Source: Chachezhania antarctica
GTDB taxonomy: Bacteria > Pseudomonadota > Alphaproteobacteria > Rhodobacterales > Rhodobacteraceae
Assembly (NCBI RefSeq): GCF_003646465.1
Contig: NZ_QZEX01000005.1
Span: forward strand, 304,649 to 368,648
Direction of reading: 5' to 3'
DNA: 64,000 nucleotides
Shown here in pieces: positions 48,260 through 57,781 of the stretch (within the stretch, counting starts at the first letter, position 1; each line of letters starts with the position of its first letter). A model generated the notes under the pieces. That model did no database searches, had not been told where the DNA came from, and saw only the letters and a list, made by a program, of their open reading frames with translations. A program made the position numbers and the translations under genes.

Positions 48260-48799
48260 TTACAGACGCTGGGCGACGGCTTCCATGGCTCCGGCGATTT
48301 CATGCACAAGCGTCACCGCCATCGACCGGAACGCCATGATCCGGTAGCCCTCACCCTCGCGCGTGATCGACACGGTCATGTGCCCCAGCAAGGTGCGCAC
48401 CGACGTCCCGTCCGGGAACATCGCGGGCCGCATGTCGACGGGCACCAGCCGCGCCAGAACCTCGGCCGCTTCGTGGCCGTCAAGGCGCACCGTGGCCCAG
48501 GCGTCGGTCTGATCGGTGACGGCGGCGATCCCGTCCAGCCCGTCGGGCGCCGGACCGGTCAGCAGGTACTGCCCCTGCCCGAACCAGATCGCCTGGACCG
48601 AGCCGTTGCCGGTGGCACCGCCGATGCTCGGCAAGGTGATGCCATGGGCGGACTGCAATGTATCCGACACCGCCCCCGCCTGCCCCTTGAAGGGCGCGAT
48701 GGAGGTCAAGGCCTTCGGCACGATCTCCGTCAGCGTGAAGGGGCCATGCGAGACGGGCAGCAGCCCGTCGCAGGGGGTCTTGGCGGTCAGGTCAAGCAC
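48260..48799 (-). CDS. soxG: Sarcosine oxidase gamma subunit
   Basis: 179 residues with a GTG start at 48799 that overlaps the soxA stop by eight bases. Segments such as IWFGQGQYLLTGPAPDG, WATVRLDGHEAAEVLARLVP and RTLLGHMTVSITREGEGY match SoxG, the folate-side subunit of the heterotetrameric enzyme. It is the last gene of soxBDAG. Other in-frame starts upstream lie inside soxA and are not protein-like. Confidence 0.9.
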   Translation of the reverse strand: MLDLTAKTPCDGLLPVSHGPFTLTEIVPKALTSIAPFKGQAGAVSDTLQSAHGITLPSIGGATGNGSVQAIWFGQGQYLLTGPAPDGLDGIAAVTDQTDAWATVRLDGHEAAEVLARLVPVDMRPAMFPDGTSVRTLLGHMTVSITREGEGYRIMAFRSMAVTLVHEIAGAMEAVAQRL

Positions 48800-51701
48800 G
48801 GGCGCGTCCTCCGTCCGGGTCGAAGAAGACGGGGCTGACGACTTCGCACAGGGTTTCGATATCCTTGGTCCGGTCCACCATGCGGATCCGGTCGCCCATC
48901 CGGTCGGGGCCACGCTCAAGGAACGCCAGCCCGATCATGTGCCCCAGCGTCGGCGAATAGCAGACGGAGGTCACGTAGCCCTGATCGTTCTCGGGCGAGA
49001 TCCGCGCCCCTTCCCGGAACAGGTGCGCGCCGGAGACAAGCTGCTGCACCTCGCCCACGGGCTTCAGCCCGACAAGCTGCGCCCGGCTGTTGGCCACAAG
49101 CCCGGGCCGCGCGGCCATCACCTTGCCGATGCAATCCTTCTTCGCGGAAATCATCCGCCCCATCCCAAGATCGAACGCCGTGGTCCGGCCATGCAGTTCG
49201 GCATGGGTCAGGAAGCCCTTTTCGATCCTGAGGACGTTCAACGCCTCCATCCCGTACATCCCGCCGTCGATTGCCTCGGCCTTGGCCACCAGCGCGTCGA
49301 ACAGGCTCGCGCCAAAGCGTGCGGGAACGGCGATTTCCCAGCCCTGCTCGCCCGAGAACGAGATCCGGAACAGGCGCCCATCGACACCGCCCACCTTCAC
49401 CGGCCCGCAGGACATGAAGGGCCAGCCACCGAGCGACGTGCCCAGCAGATCTTCCAGCAAGTCTCGCGACTTCGGCCCGGCAACGGCGAACTGCGCCCAT
49501 TGCTCGGTGACCGAGATCGTCGCCACATCCAGATCCCGCCGCAGCACCTGTTTCGCGAAATCCAGATGGCGCATCACCTCTCCCGCAGCGGCGGTGGTGG
49601 TGGTCATCAGGTAGTGGTTTTCCCCCAGCCGCGCGGTGGTGCCATCGTCCATCACGTGCCCGTCTTCGCGCAGCATCAGGCCATAACGCACACGACCTTC
49701 CTTCAGCGACGAAAAGAGCCCGGTATAGACGAAATCCAGCAGCGCCGCCGCGCCCGGACCCTGAATGTCGATCTTGCCCAGGGTCGAGACATCGGCCACG
49801 CCCACGGCATTCCTGACATAGCGCACCTCCCGGTCGCAGGCCTGCCGCCAGTGGGTTTCCCCCGGCGCCGGGAAGTAGGTCGGCCTGTACCACAGCCCCG
49901 CCTCGATCATCGGCGCACCGCGTTCGACGGTCGCGGCGTGCGAGGTCATGAACCGTTGCGGCGCAAAGCTCTGCCCCCGGCCCCCGGCACCCATTGCCGC
50001 GATCGACACGGGGCTGAAGGGCGGGCGAAACGTGGTCGTGCCCGTCTCGGGAATCGCGCGGCCGGTCGCGTCGGCCAGTACAGCCAGCGCGGTGACGTTC
50101 GACATCTTGCCCTGATCGGTGGCCATGCCCTGCGTCGTGTAGCGCTTCATGTGCTCGACCGACTGGAAGTTCTCCTGCGCGGCCTGCTTCACGTCCTTGA
50201 CGGTGACGTCGTTCTGGAAATCGAGCCAGGAGCGCCCCTTCCCCGGCACCGCCCAGAGCGGAGAGATCCGGCCCGCGTCGGCACCGGCGTCGGGCAGGTC
50301 CACGTCGGGCGAGGTCATGCCCAGTTCCCGCAGCGCGGTTTTCGCGGCCGAGGCCCCATCGGCCAGGCAGGCCGCCGTCGCGAAGACACCGTTGCAGGCG
50401 CCCGCAGGGATCAGCCCGGGCACGGCGCCGGGGGCCGGCACGAAGGCCAGCAGATCGTCACGCCAGACCGGGCGGCTGTTCATGTGACACGTCAGATGCA
50501 CCGCAGGGTTCCACCCGCCGGAGATGGCAAGGCAATCCGTCATCAGGCTCTGTTCACCCTTCGACGTGCGGTAGGTGACGCTTTCCAGCCGCTTCCGCCC
50601 CGCCGTGTTGCAGACCTGCGCGCCGCGGATCACCTCGAAATCGGGTGACTTCGGCGCATCGTGGCGGCTGTCGAGCACCGCCGCCACCGATACCCCTGCC
50701 GCGACCAGATCGCGTGCGGTGCGGTGGGCGTCGTCATTGTTGGCGAACACGGTCACGGCCCGGCCCGAGCTGACACCCCAGCGGTTCAGATAGGCGCGCA
50801 CGGCGCCTGCCGTCATGATGCCGGGGCGGTCGTTGTTGCGGAAGGCAATCGCGCGTTCCAGCGCGCCCGCCGCCAGCACCGACCGCTTCGCCGCGATCCG
50901 CCAGAAGCATTCGCGGGGGCCGCGGCCTTCCGGGAACCGCTCCAGCGCGCCAAAGGTGCCCTGATCGTAGGCGCCGGTGACGGTGGTGCGGGACATGCAG
51001 CGGACATTGGGCATCGCGTTCAGCTTCGCCCACGTGCTTTCCGCCCATGCGTGGGCGGGCTGGCCTGCGATGTCCTCGACCTCGCCCGTCAGCTGCCCGC
51101 CGGGGGCGAAACCTTCATCGGCCAGGATCACGTCGGCCCCGGCCTCTCCCGCAACAAGCGCGGCCATCAGGCCTGCGGGGCCCGCGCCGATCACCAGCAG
51201 GTCGCAGAACAGGAAGCCCTTCTCGGTATCCGCCGGATCGTGCTGTCCGGACAATGCGCCCAAGCCCGCCGCGCGGCGGATGGCGGGTTCGTACACCTTC
51301 TCCCAGAAGCTCCGCGGCCACATGAACGTCTTGTAGTAGAAGCCCGAGCCAAGGAACCGCGCGGCCATGTCGTTGACCGACAACACGTCGAAACCCAGCG
51401 ACGGCCAGCGGTTCTGCGAGGTGACGGCCAGCCCTTCGGCAAGCTCCACCATCGTTGCGCGTTCGTTGGGCGATGCCTCTGCGCCCCTGCCTACCGTTAC
51501 CAGAGCATTCGGTTCAGCGCTCCCCGCGGTCAGGATGCCCCGCGGACGGTGATACTTGAACGACCGCCCCACCATGCGGACATCATTGGCCAGCAGGGCC
51601 GAGGCGAGCGTATCCCCCGGATGGCCTTCGTACCGCGCGCCGTCAAAGGTGAAGGCGATGCGGCTCTCCCGGTCGATCCGGCCCCTGTCCTTGACCCTCA
51701 T
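48792..51701 (-). CDS. soxA: Sarcosine oxidase alpha subunit
   Basis: 969 residues from ATG 51701, which overlaps soxD by four bases. N-terminal ferredoxin-like region (IAFTFDGARYEGHPGDTLAS), a NAD-binding Rossmann fold (LLVIGAGPAGLMAALVAGEA), and a C-terminal GcvT-like tetrahydrofolate domain (GEQGWEIAVPARFGASLF). With SoxB, SoxD and SoxG it demethylates sarcosine to glycine, passing the one-carbon unit to folate and producing H2O2. Confidence 0.96.
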   Translation of the reverse strand: MRVKDRGRIDRESRIAFTFDGARYEGHPGDTLASALLANDVRMVGRSFKYHRPRGILTAGSAEPNALVTVGRGAEASPNERATMVELAEGLAVTSQNRWPSLGFDVLSVNDMAARFLGSGFYYKTFMWPRSFWEKVYEPAIRRAAGLGALSGQHDPADTEKGFLFCDLLVIGAGPAGLMAALVAGEAGADVILADEGFAPGGQLTGEVEDIAGQPAHAWAESTWAKLNAMPNVRCMSRTTVTGAYDQGTFGALERFPEGRGPRECFWRIAAKRSVLAAGALERAIAFRNNDRPGIMTAGAVRAYLNRWGVSSGRAVTVFANNDDAHRTARDLVAAGVSVAAVLDSRHDAPKSPDFEVIRGAQVCNTAGRKRLESVTYRTSKGEQSLMTDCLAISGGWNPAVHLTCHMNSRPVWRDDLLAFVPAPGAVPGLIPAGACNGVFATAACLADGASAAKTALRELGMTSPDVDLPDAGADAGRISPLWAVPGKGRSWLDFQNDVTVKDVKQAAQENFQSVEHMKRYTTQGMATDQGKMSNVTALAVLADATGRAIPETGTTTFRPPFSPVSIAAMGAGGRGQSFAPQRFMTSHAATVERGAPMIEAGLWYRPTYFPAPGETHWRQACDREVRYVRNAVGVADVSTLGKIDIQGPGAAALLDFVYTGLFSSLKEGRVRYGLMLREDGHVMDDGTTARLGENHYLMTTTTAAAGEVMRHLDFAKQVLRRDLDVATISVTEQWAQFAVAGPKSRDLLEDLLGTSLGGWPFMSCGPVKVGGVDGRLFRISFSGEQGWEIAVPARFGASLFDALVAKAEAIDGGMYGMEALNVLRIEKGFLTHAELHGRTTAFDLGMGRMISAKKDCIGKVMAARPGLVANSRAQLVGLKPVGEVQQLVSGAHLFREGARISPENDQGYVTSVCYSPTLGHMIGLAFLERGPDRMGDRIRMVDRTKDIETLCEVVSPVFFDPDGGRARA

Positions 51702-51958
51702 GCCGCGCCCTCCCCGCCGGCCAGCACGGCGTCCGAGATCTCGTGCGTGGCGGTGTTGCGGGTGACCTCGATCCATGCGGTGCAGCCGGCATGGTGGTAC
51801 CAGAATTCCCGGATCGGGCCTGCGGGGTTGTCCCGCAGGTGCAGGTACTCCTCCCACGCCTCCGTCCCGGCATCGGGCGCGGGGCGATCCAGCGCCGTGC
51901 CGCGATAGATGAATTCGCGGCTGTCGCGGGGGCCGCAGATCGGACAGGGCAGTCTCAT
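51698..51958 (-). CDS. soxD: Sarcosine oxidase delta subunit
   Basis: 86 residues. Zinc site MRLPCPICGPRDSREF, with HHAGCTAWIEV completing the ligands (C..C...H..C), and the conserved REFWYHHAGC block, which is the SoxD signature. Sits between soxB and soxA, overlapping soxA by four bases. It is the small structural zinc subunit of tetrameric sarcosine oxidase. Confidence 0.95.
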   Translation of the reverse strand: MRLPCPICGPRDSREFIYRGTALDRPAPDAGTEAWEEYLHLRDNPAGPIREFWYHHAGCTAWIEVTRNTATHEISDAVLAGGEGAA

Positions 51959-52006
51959 GTGTGTCGGGTCCCCATCATGGCCTGGATGTTCGTCATTTGG
52001 TCTGTC

Positions 52007-53260
52007 TCAGTGCAGGTTGTGCTGAGAGCCGGTGCCCTCTTCATCCATCAGCCCGATGCCCGACGCGAACCGGTCGAGCCTCAGCCCGGCGGCGGCCTCG
52101 TGCGGGGTGTCGGTGGCGATCAGGTGGGCGAAGGTGTGGCCCGATCCCGGCGTCGCCTTGAAGCCGCCATAGCACCAGCCGCAATTCAGATAGAGCCCGT
52201 CGACCGGCGCCTTGTCGATGATGGGCGAGCCATCGGGCGTCATGTCCACGATCCCGCCCCAGCTGCGCAGCACCTTGGCCTTGCCGATCATGGGCATCAG
52301 CGCCATGCCCGCTTCCATCACGTGCTCGGCCGCGGGCAGATTGCCCCGCGCGGCGTAGGAGGCGTAGTAATCAAGGTCGCCCCCGAAGACGAGCCCGCCC
52401 TTGTCGGACTGGCTGATATAGAAGTGGCCCATGCCGAAGGTGACGACATTATCAATCACGGGTTTCAGCCCCTCGGTGACGAAGGCCTGCAGGATGTTGG
52501 ATTCGATCGGCAGCCGCAGGCCCGCCATCGCGGCCACCTGGGAAGACCGTCCGGCGGCGGCCAGCCCGATCTTCTTGGCCCGGATCGGCCCGCGTGTCGT
52601 CTGGACGCCGGTGACACGGCCATGTTCGATGTCGATACCGGTGACTTCACAGTTCTGGATCAGGTCGACCCCGCGCATGTCGGCGCCGCGGGCAAAGCCC
52701 CAGGCCACGGCGTCGTGGCGCGCGGTGCCGCCGCGGGGGTGATAAAGCCCGCCATAGATCGGGAAGCGCGCGTTGTCGTGATCGAGATAGGGCAGCATCC
52801 TCCGCACGCCGTCGCGGTCCAGGATGATCGCGTCGTCGCCCTGGATCAGCATCGCGTTGGCGCGCCGCACGGCATAGTCGCGCTGGCCGTCGGAGTGGAA
52901 CAGGTTGATGACGCCGCGCTGCGAATGCATGACGTTGTAGTTCAGATCCTGCTCCAACCCTTCCCAGAGCTTCAGAGAATGGGAGTAGAATTCGGTATTG
53001 CCGGGCATCGCGTAATTGGCGCGCACGATGGTCGTGTTGCGCCCCACGTTGCCGCCGCCAAGATAGCCCTTTTCCAGCACGGCAATGTTCGTCAACCCGT
53101 GGGTCCGCGCAAGGTAATAGGCCGTGGCCAGACCATGCCCGCCGCCGCCAACAATGATGATGTCGTAGTCCGGCTTCGGCTCGGGGGAGCGCCAGTGCGG
53201 GCGCCAGCCACGGTTGCCGGTCAGCCCTTCCTTCAGGATCCGCGCTGCGGAAAATCGCAT
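52007..53260 (-). CDS. soxB: Sarcosine oxidase beta subunit
   Basis: 417 residues from ATG 53260, five bases after GGAGAG. FAD Rossmann motif IIIVGGGGHGLATAYYLA, then LEKGYLGGGNVGRNTTIVRA with the FMN-linking region, and C-terminal GWCYGGFKATPGSGHTFAHL, all typical of SoxB. This flavin subunit oxidises sarcosine. First gene of soxBDAG. Feeds glycine and methylene-folate, which thyX and others can use. Confidence 0.96.
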   Translation of the reverse strand: MRFSAARILKEGLTGNRGWRPHWRSPEPKPDYDIIIVGGGGHGLATAYYLARTHGLTNIAVLEKGYLGGGNVGRNTTIVRANYAMPGNTEFYSHSLKLWEGLEQDLNYNVMHSQRGVINLFHSDGQRDYAVRRANAMLIQGDDAIILDRDGVRRMLPYLDHDNARFPIYGGLYHPRGGTARHDAVAWGFARGADMRGVDLIQNCEVTGIDIEHGRVTGVQTTRGPIRAKKIGLAAAGRSSQVAAMAGLRLPIESNILQAFVTEGLKPVIDNVVTFGMGHFYISQSDKGGLVFGGDLDYYASYAARGNLPAAEHVMEAGMALMPMIGKAKVLRSWGGIVDMTPDGSPIIDKAPVDGLYLNCGWCYGGFKATPGSGHTFAHLIATDTPHEAAAGLRLDRFASGIGLMDEEGTGSQHNLH

Positions 53261-53410
53261 GGTTCTCTCCGGACAGAAACGGGAGCGAACGCCCCCGCGC
53301 CGACAGGAGTAGCAGGGGCGATGCAGCGGCGCAGCCTGTTTGCGCCGATAAATTGTCACACGGCGACGTCCCGCCCGGGCACCGAAATCCATGCGTCCGG
53401 CGGGCCGCAC

Positions 53411-53436
53411 GGAAAGGCGTTACCGAACGCCTTTCC
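53411..53436 (-). terminator. Terminator after the glutamate dehydrogenase gene
   Basis: Perfect 11-bp stem GGAAAGGCGTT / AACGCCTTTCC with a four-base loop, 57 bases after the dehydrogenase stop and ahead of soxB; it separates the two transcripts. Confidence 0.7.
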
Positions 53437-53492
53437 GCATGTCCGTTTCACCAACGTGCTTCAAGCCGCTTGGGCCCACGCCCGCCCGTCGG

Positions 53493-54923
53493 TCAGAGAC
53501 CCTTTGCGCGATAGCTCGCCGCCACCCGGTCGATGGACACAAGGTAAGCCGCCGTCCGCAGGTCCGGCACATCGTCGCGGCTGAGCCACACTTCGCGCAT
53601 CGCCTGGTAGGCAATCCGCATCGTGTCATCGAGCCCCGAGCGTACCAGTTCCAGCTCCCCCGCCCCGCGCAGATATTTCTCCTTGAACGCGGGCGTCAGA
53701 GACCATGCGTCACCCATCTTCTGGTCCAGCCGTTCCAGTTCCGACACGATCAGCTGGTGGCGCGATTCCTCGTCCCGCCTTTGCATGCGGCCGAAGCGGA
53801 TATGGGACAGGTTCTTGACCCATTCGAAATACGACACGGTCACACCGCCCGCGTTGGCATACATGTCGGGGATGATGACCACGCCCTTTTCGCGCAGGAT
53901 ATCGTCGGCCCCGGCCGTGATCGGGCCATTCGCCGCCTCGATGATCAGCTTGGCGTTGATCCGGTGCGCGTTTTCCAGCGTGATCACGCCTTCCATGGCC
54001 GCCGGGATCAGGATGTCGCACTCTTCCTCCAGCACCGCCGTGCCCTTGGCCGTGTGGGCCGCGTCGGGAAAGCCCGTCACGCCGCCATGGCTGACGATCC
54101 AGTTGCGCACCGCTTCGACATCCAGACCGGCCGGATTGAACAGCGCCCCGTCATGTTCGATGATGCCCGTGACCTTCGCGCCGTCCAGTTCCGACAGGAA
54201 CTTGGCCGCGTGATAGCCCACGTTGCCCAGGCCCTGCACGATGACCCGCTTGCCGTCGAGCGTACCCTGCAGGCCGGCGCGCGCCTTGTCCTCCTGGTGC
54301 CGGAAGAATTCCTGCGCCGCGTATTGCACGCCCCGGCCCGTTGCCTCGACCCGGCCGGCAATACCGCCCGCGTTCAGCGGCTTGCCCGTCACGCACGCCC
54401 GCGAATTGATGTCGGTGGTGTGCATCCGCGCGTACTGGTCGGCGATCCAGGCCATCTCGCGTTCGCTGGTGCCCATGTCGGGGGCGGGGACGTTCTGCGA
54501 CGGGTTGATCAGATCGCGCTTGATCAGTTCGTAGGCGAAGCGCCGGGTGATCAGTTCCAGTTCATGCTCGTCATACTGGCGCGGATCGATCCGCAGCCCG
54601 CCTTTCGAGCCGCCGAACGGCGCTTCGACCAGCGAGCACTTGTAGGTCATCAGGGCGGCGAGCGCCTCGACCTCGTCCTGGTTCACGCCCATCGAGAAGC
54701 GGATGCCGCCCTTGACGGGTTCCATGTGTTCGGAATGGACGGACCTGTAGCCGGTGAAGGTCTGGATCGTGCCGCGCAACCGGACGCCGAAACGCACCGT
54801 GTAGGTCGCGTTGCAGACGCGGATCTTTTCTTCCAGCCCGGGGGGCAGATCCATCAACGCCGCTGCGCGGTTGAACATCAGATCCACGCTTTCGCGGAAT
54901 GACGGTTCCTGTCTCGGAGCCAT
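53493..54923 (-). CDS. gdhA: Glutamate dehydrogenase (Glu/Leu/Phe/Val dehydrogenase family)
   Basis: 476 residues. The dimerisation/glutamate-binding half has GGIRFSMGVNQDEVEALAAL and APFGGSKGGLRIDP with the catalytic Lys, then PAPDMGTSEREMAWI. The NAD-binding half has VIVQGLGNVGYHAAKFL and EAANGPITAGAD. The length and features fit the hexameric NAD(P)-dependent glutamate dehydrogenases; leucine dehydrogenase-like specificity is less likely. It precedes soxBDAG on the same strand but is separated by a terminator. Confidence 0.9.
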   Translation of the reverse strand: MAPRQEPSFRESVDLMFNRAAALMDLPPGLEEKIRVCNATYTVRFGVRLRGTIQTFTGYRSVHSEHMEPVKGGIRFSMGVNQDEVEALAALMTYKCSLVEAPFGGSKGGLRIDPRQYDEHELELITRRFAYELIKRDLINPSQNVPAPDMGTSEREMAWIADQYARMHTTDINSRACVTGKPLNAGGIAGRVEATGRGVQYAAQEFFRHQEDKARAGLQGTLDGKRVIVQGLGNVGYHAAKFLSELDGAKVTGIIEHDGALFNPAGLDVEAVRNWIVSHGGVTGFPDAAHTAKGTAVLEEECDILIPAAMEGVITLENAHRINAKLIIEAANGPITAGADDILREKGVVIIPDMYANAGGVTVSYFEWVKNLSHIRFGRMQRRDEESRHQLIVSELERLDQKMGDAWSLTPAFKEKYLRGAGELELVRSGLDDTMRIAYQAMREVWLSRDDVPDLRTAAYLVSIDRVAASYRAKGL

Positions 54924-55339
54924 TCTGTCTCCTCCTCTGCGATTCGCCTTTGCGCACTATGGGCATTGCCCGATGACGGCTTGGTTAATGCCCGGATGGC
55001 GGAAGATCCGCCGCAGGCCCGTCGGGCCGGCCTGGCATGGTTTTGCGAGCCCGGGCGCCACTCGGCCCGCCGGCCCGTCGGTCGTCCTGCCTCCTTGCCG
55101 GATGACGTCTGTCCGGACCTTCCCGAAGAGATCCCGTTGAACAACCCATACAGGAACGGATTGATCCGGTCATCGGCAACATGACCAAACGGCAACGCCG
55201 GACGGTGCCAGGTGGCGGCCCCGGGCCCGCACCCGGTTCGCCCCACCCGCCCTCCCCGGTCGGATCGCCGACGCGATCCTCCCTTGCGAACCGGGCGCGG
55301 GCCCTTTTCGCAGCGGTGCACGTTACCGGCCCGGTCCGT
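54924..55339. other. Non-coding region upstream of gdhA
   Basis: 416 bases without a credible gene; the short frames here have no homology-like features. Its right part carries an inverted R1 copy. The gdhA promoter must lie in its left part, but I see no clear -35/-10 pair. Confidence 0.5.
55215..55283 (-). repeat. R1 repeat copy E (inverted)
   Basis: On the minus strand GGAGGATCGCGTCGGCGATC then CGACCGGGGAGGGCGGGTGGGG: hairpin GGATCGC-GTCG-GCGATCC at 55262-55279. It lies 61 bases after the stop of the minus-strand gene at 55340, so it is in the sense orientation, as are the other copies. Confidence 0.65.
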
Positions 55340-55807
55340 TCAGCGGTTGACGATCATCGCGGCCAGCGTATCCGCCATGGCCTTGGTCTGCCCGGCGGAC
55401 AGCACACCGCCGACACCGACCCGCCGGCCCAGCCGCCACCAGAGCCCCGGCTTCCACGCGCGCGCCTGTTTCGACGCGGTCCGCACGAGAAACCCGTTCG
55501 ACGGCTTGAAGGCCAGAACCCCGCGTTCGACCGCAACGATATCGGCGATCTCGGCCAGAACCATGCCGCTGCCGTCGCGCAATTGGGTCCCGGTCAGTTC
55601 GATGGACACCGACGTCGACCGGTGCATCGCCATTGCCAGCCAGAACGCCAGTCCGCCAGCCGCCAGCAACCCCAGCTGCCGCGGCAGGTGAAACGGGATG
55701 CTCATCGCGAGATACACAAGCAGGGCGGCCAGCAGCCCGATCATCCCCACGCCAAGCCAGCGCCGCCCCGGCGCCACATCGATCCGCGCAATCACCTCGT
55801 CCGTCAT
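55340..55807 (-). CDS. Membrane-anchored PH-like protein of unknown function
   Basis: 155 residues from ATG 55807. Two adjacent transmembrane segments (VGMIGLLAALLVYLAM and GLLAAGGLAFWLAMAMH), then a soluble C-terminal part with beta strands typical of YokE/PH-like domains (TSVSIELTGTQLRDGSGMVL, IVAVERGVLAFKPSNGF). Function unknown. It is divergent from pirin with a 220-base spacer rich in hairpins, and followed by R1 copy E. Confidence 0.6.
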   Translation of the reverse strand: MTDEVIARIDVAPGRRWLGVGMIGLLAALLVYLAMSIPFHLPRQLGLLAAGGLAFWLAMAMHRSTSVSIELTGTQLRDGSGMVLAEIADIVAVERGVLAFKPSNGFLVRTASKQARAWKPGLWWRLGRRVGVGGVLSAGQTKAMADTLAAMIVNR

Positions 55808-55844
55808 CGCCAATCCCCCGTTCCGGCTTCGTCCCTAATCGCAA

Positions 55845-55928
55845 GGGGGTATGGGGGCAATGCCCCCTTGAAGGCGGGGGTGCGGGGGCGGCAGCCCCCG
55901 CTTCGGTCGGATCGCCCGCAGGCGATCC
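55845..55928. repeat. Hairpin-rich spacer between the PH-like gene and pirin
   Basis: Three small hairpins in a row: GGGGGCAATGCCCCC near 55855, GGGGGCGGCAGCCCCC near 55884, and GGATCGCC-CGCA-GGCGATCC (55909-55928). The last shares the GGATC..GATCC-GA form of R1 but lacks its G-rich tail. Confidence 0.5.
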
Positions 55929-56030
55929 GAAACCACTGTTCACGTCTGCACAGTGCCTCTCCTCCCGGCGCCACTATGTCCCGGCCCTTCCCTCCCCTAC
56001 ATTCACCCGTGAACCCCAGTGGAGGCAAAC

Positions 56031-56942
56031 ATGTCCCTCAGACCCACGCTCGAAACCCGCCGCGCCACGCCCACGCTGGAAGGCGCCGGCGTCAAGCTGC
56101 ACCGCGCCTTCGGCTTCCAGGACCCGTCCGAGCTCGACCCGTTCCTGCTCTTCGACGATTTCCGCAACGAACGCCCCGAGGATTTCATCCGCGGCTTCCC
56201 CTGGCACCCGCACCGGGGGATCGAGACCATCACCTATGTGCTCTCCGGCAGTGTCGAACACTCCGACAGCCTCGGCAACGCGGGCACGCTGGGCGCCGGC
56301 GACGTGCAATGGATGACGGCCGGGTCGGGCATCCTCCACCAGGAGATGCCCGAAGGCAACGCGCGCGGCCAGATGCATGGCTTCCAGCTCTGGGGCAACC
56401 TGCCGTCGTCGCAGAAGATGACCGCGCCGCGCTACCAGGACGTGACCGCGGCTGACATCCCCGAGATCGTCGACGATGACGGCACACGGGTGAAGATCGT
56501 CGTCGGCACGTTCTGGGGCAAGACGGGCCCGGTCGACGGCATCGCTGCCGATCCCCAGTACCTCGACATTTACGTGCCGCCCGGCGTGAAGAAGACCTTC
56601 CCGGTGGACACCTACCGCCGTGCCTTCGCCTACGTCTTCGACGGCGCCGGCGCCTTTGCCGATGCGTCTGCGCCGCAGGGCGTGCTGCTGGAAAAGGAAG
56701 TGATGGGCCAGGAGGTCAACATCCGCGACATGTCCGGCGACCGCACGCTGGTCCGCTTCGGCACGGGCGACGAGGTGACGGTCCAGGCCGGCCCGAAAGG
56801 CATCCGGTTCCTGCTGATCTCGGGCGCACCGATCGACGAACCCGTCGCCTGGCACGGTCCCATCGTGATGAACACGCAAGACGAACTCCGCCAGGCCTTC
56901 AAGGAACTGCGCAGCGGCACCTTTATCCGACCCGCGCACTGA
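56031..56942 (+). CDS. Pirin family protein
   Basis: 303 residues from ATG 56031, placed after GGAGG. Bicupin fold: the N-terminal cupin has GFPWHPHRGIETITYVLSG and GDVQWMTAGSGILHQE, with metal-ligand His and Glu; the C-terminal cupin is less conserved, as usual. Bacterial pirins are Fe-binding and some act as quercetinases or modulators of pyruvate dehydrogenase; the role here is not fixed. Followed by R1 copy C and convergent with a TetR regulator. Confidence 0.92.
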   Translation: MSLRPTLETRRATPTLEGAGVKLHRAFGFQDPSELDPFLLFDDFRNERPEDFIRGFPWHPHRGIETITYVLSGSVEHSDSLGNAGTLGAGDVQWMTAGSGILHQEMPEGNARGQMHGFQLWGNLPSSQKMTAPRYQDVTAADIPEIVDDDGTRVKIVVGTFWGKTGPVDGIAADPQYLDIYVPPGVKKTFPVDTYRRAFAYVFDGAGAFADASAPQGVLLEKEVMGQEVNIRDMSGDRTLVRFGTGDEVTVQAGPKGIRFLLISGAPIDEPVAWHGPIVMNTQDELRQAFKELRSGTFIRPAH

Positions 56943-56986
56943 CCCCCTAAACGAACGCCCGCCGCGAGCCCCGTGCCCCCGCGGCG

Positions 56987-57050
56987 GGCAAGGAGGATCG
57001 CGGCACGCGATCCGACGGGGGTGGGCCGGGCGGGTCCGCAGCGGGGGCGC
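56987..57050 (+). repeat. R1 repeat copy C
   Basis: Hairpin GGATCGCG-GCA-CGCGATCC (56995-57013) followed by GACGGGGGTGGGCCGGGCGG. Compared with copy B, two stem pairs are swapped (C-G to G-C) while pairing is kept, which is covariation. It starts 44 bases after pirin, sense orientation. Confidence 0.72.
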
Positions 57051-57056
57051 GGGGCG

Positions 57057-57656
57057 TCACGCGATCACGGACCTGCGGACCATGTCCCAGTAGATCTCGG
57101 CCACCCGCTCGCGCGACAGCCGCCCCGCCGGGCGATACCATGTCGTGACACCCGTCAGCATCGCGATCACCGCGAGCGTCGCCAGTTTCGGATCCGTCAC
57201 CGCGACCTCGCCCGAGGCGATGCCAGCCCGCAGGATCCCCTCCAGCTCATCCTCGTAGACGCGCCGCAGCCGCTCGATCTCGGCGAAATTCCCGGGGCTC
57301 AGGTTCCGCAGCTCCATGTAGGCGATGAAGACGGCATCCGGCCGGTCCAGGTGAAAGACGATGTGAAACCGGGTAAACGCCTCCAGCTGCGCCAGGGCGC
57401 CCGCACCCTCTCCCACCGCCTCACGCTCTGCCTCCCGCGCCGCCAGCAGCTCTTCCATGTGCCGCTGCATCAGGCCGAACAGCAGGCTCTGCTTGTCGGG
57501 GATGTAGTTATAGAGTGCCCCCGCCTGCAGCCCGACCTCGCCGGCGATCTGGCGCATCGACACGGCCGCATAGCCATGCGCCGCGAACAGCTTCAGCGCC
57601 GCGTCCTGTATCCGCGGGCCGGTGATGTCGGAATGTGATCCGGTGGTGCGTGCCAT
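57057..57656 (-). CDS. TetR/AcrR family transcriptional regulator
   Basis: 199 residues from ATG 57656 (a GTG lies three codons upstream). N-terminal helix-turn-helix: AALKLFAAHGYAAVSMRQIA then GEVGLQAGALYNYIPDKQSL. The C-terminal ligand-binding domain belongs to the group often seen with fatty-acid or acyl-CoA catabolic genes (TetR_C with FTRFHIVFHLDRPDAVFIAY), but no such genes are adjacent. It is convergent with pirin. Its operator would lie between it and the lipoprotein gene. Confidence 0.88.
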   Translation of the reverse strand: MARTTGSHSDITGPRIQDAALKLFAAHGYAAVSMRQIAGEVGLQAGALYNYIPDKQSLLFGLMQRHMEELLAAREAEREAVGEGAGALAQLEAFTRFHIVFHLDRPDAVFIAYMELRNLSPGNFAEIERLRRVYEDELEGILRAGIASGEVAVTDPKLATLAVIAMLTGVTTWYRPAGRLSRERVAEIYWDMVRRSVIA

Positions 57657-57781
57657 CCCGGGCACGCTAGCCCATGCCCGCCCTCGGAAAAAGCAAGTTC
57701 GCCGCCCCGCCCCGCCCGTGACGCTTGTGCCGCGCCGCGCGACGCGGCATCAACGGGGTCTGAAACCCGCAGGATCCCGCA

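Noticed and set aside
48516..50648. Plus-strand open frame opposite soxA/soxG
   Set aside because: Antisense to well-recognised sarcosine oxidase genes; no motif and Arg/His/Pro-biased composition.
54985..55321. Short overlapping frames upstream of gdhA
   Set aside because: Low-complexity Arg/Pro/Gly translations, no ribosome sites, and the right part overlaps an R1 repeat.
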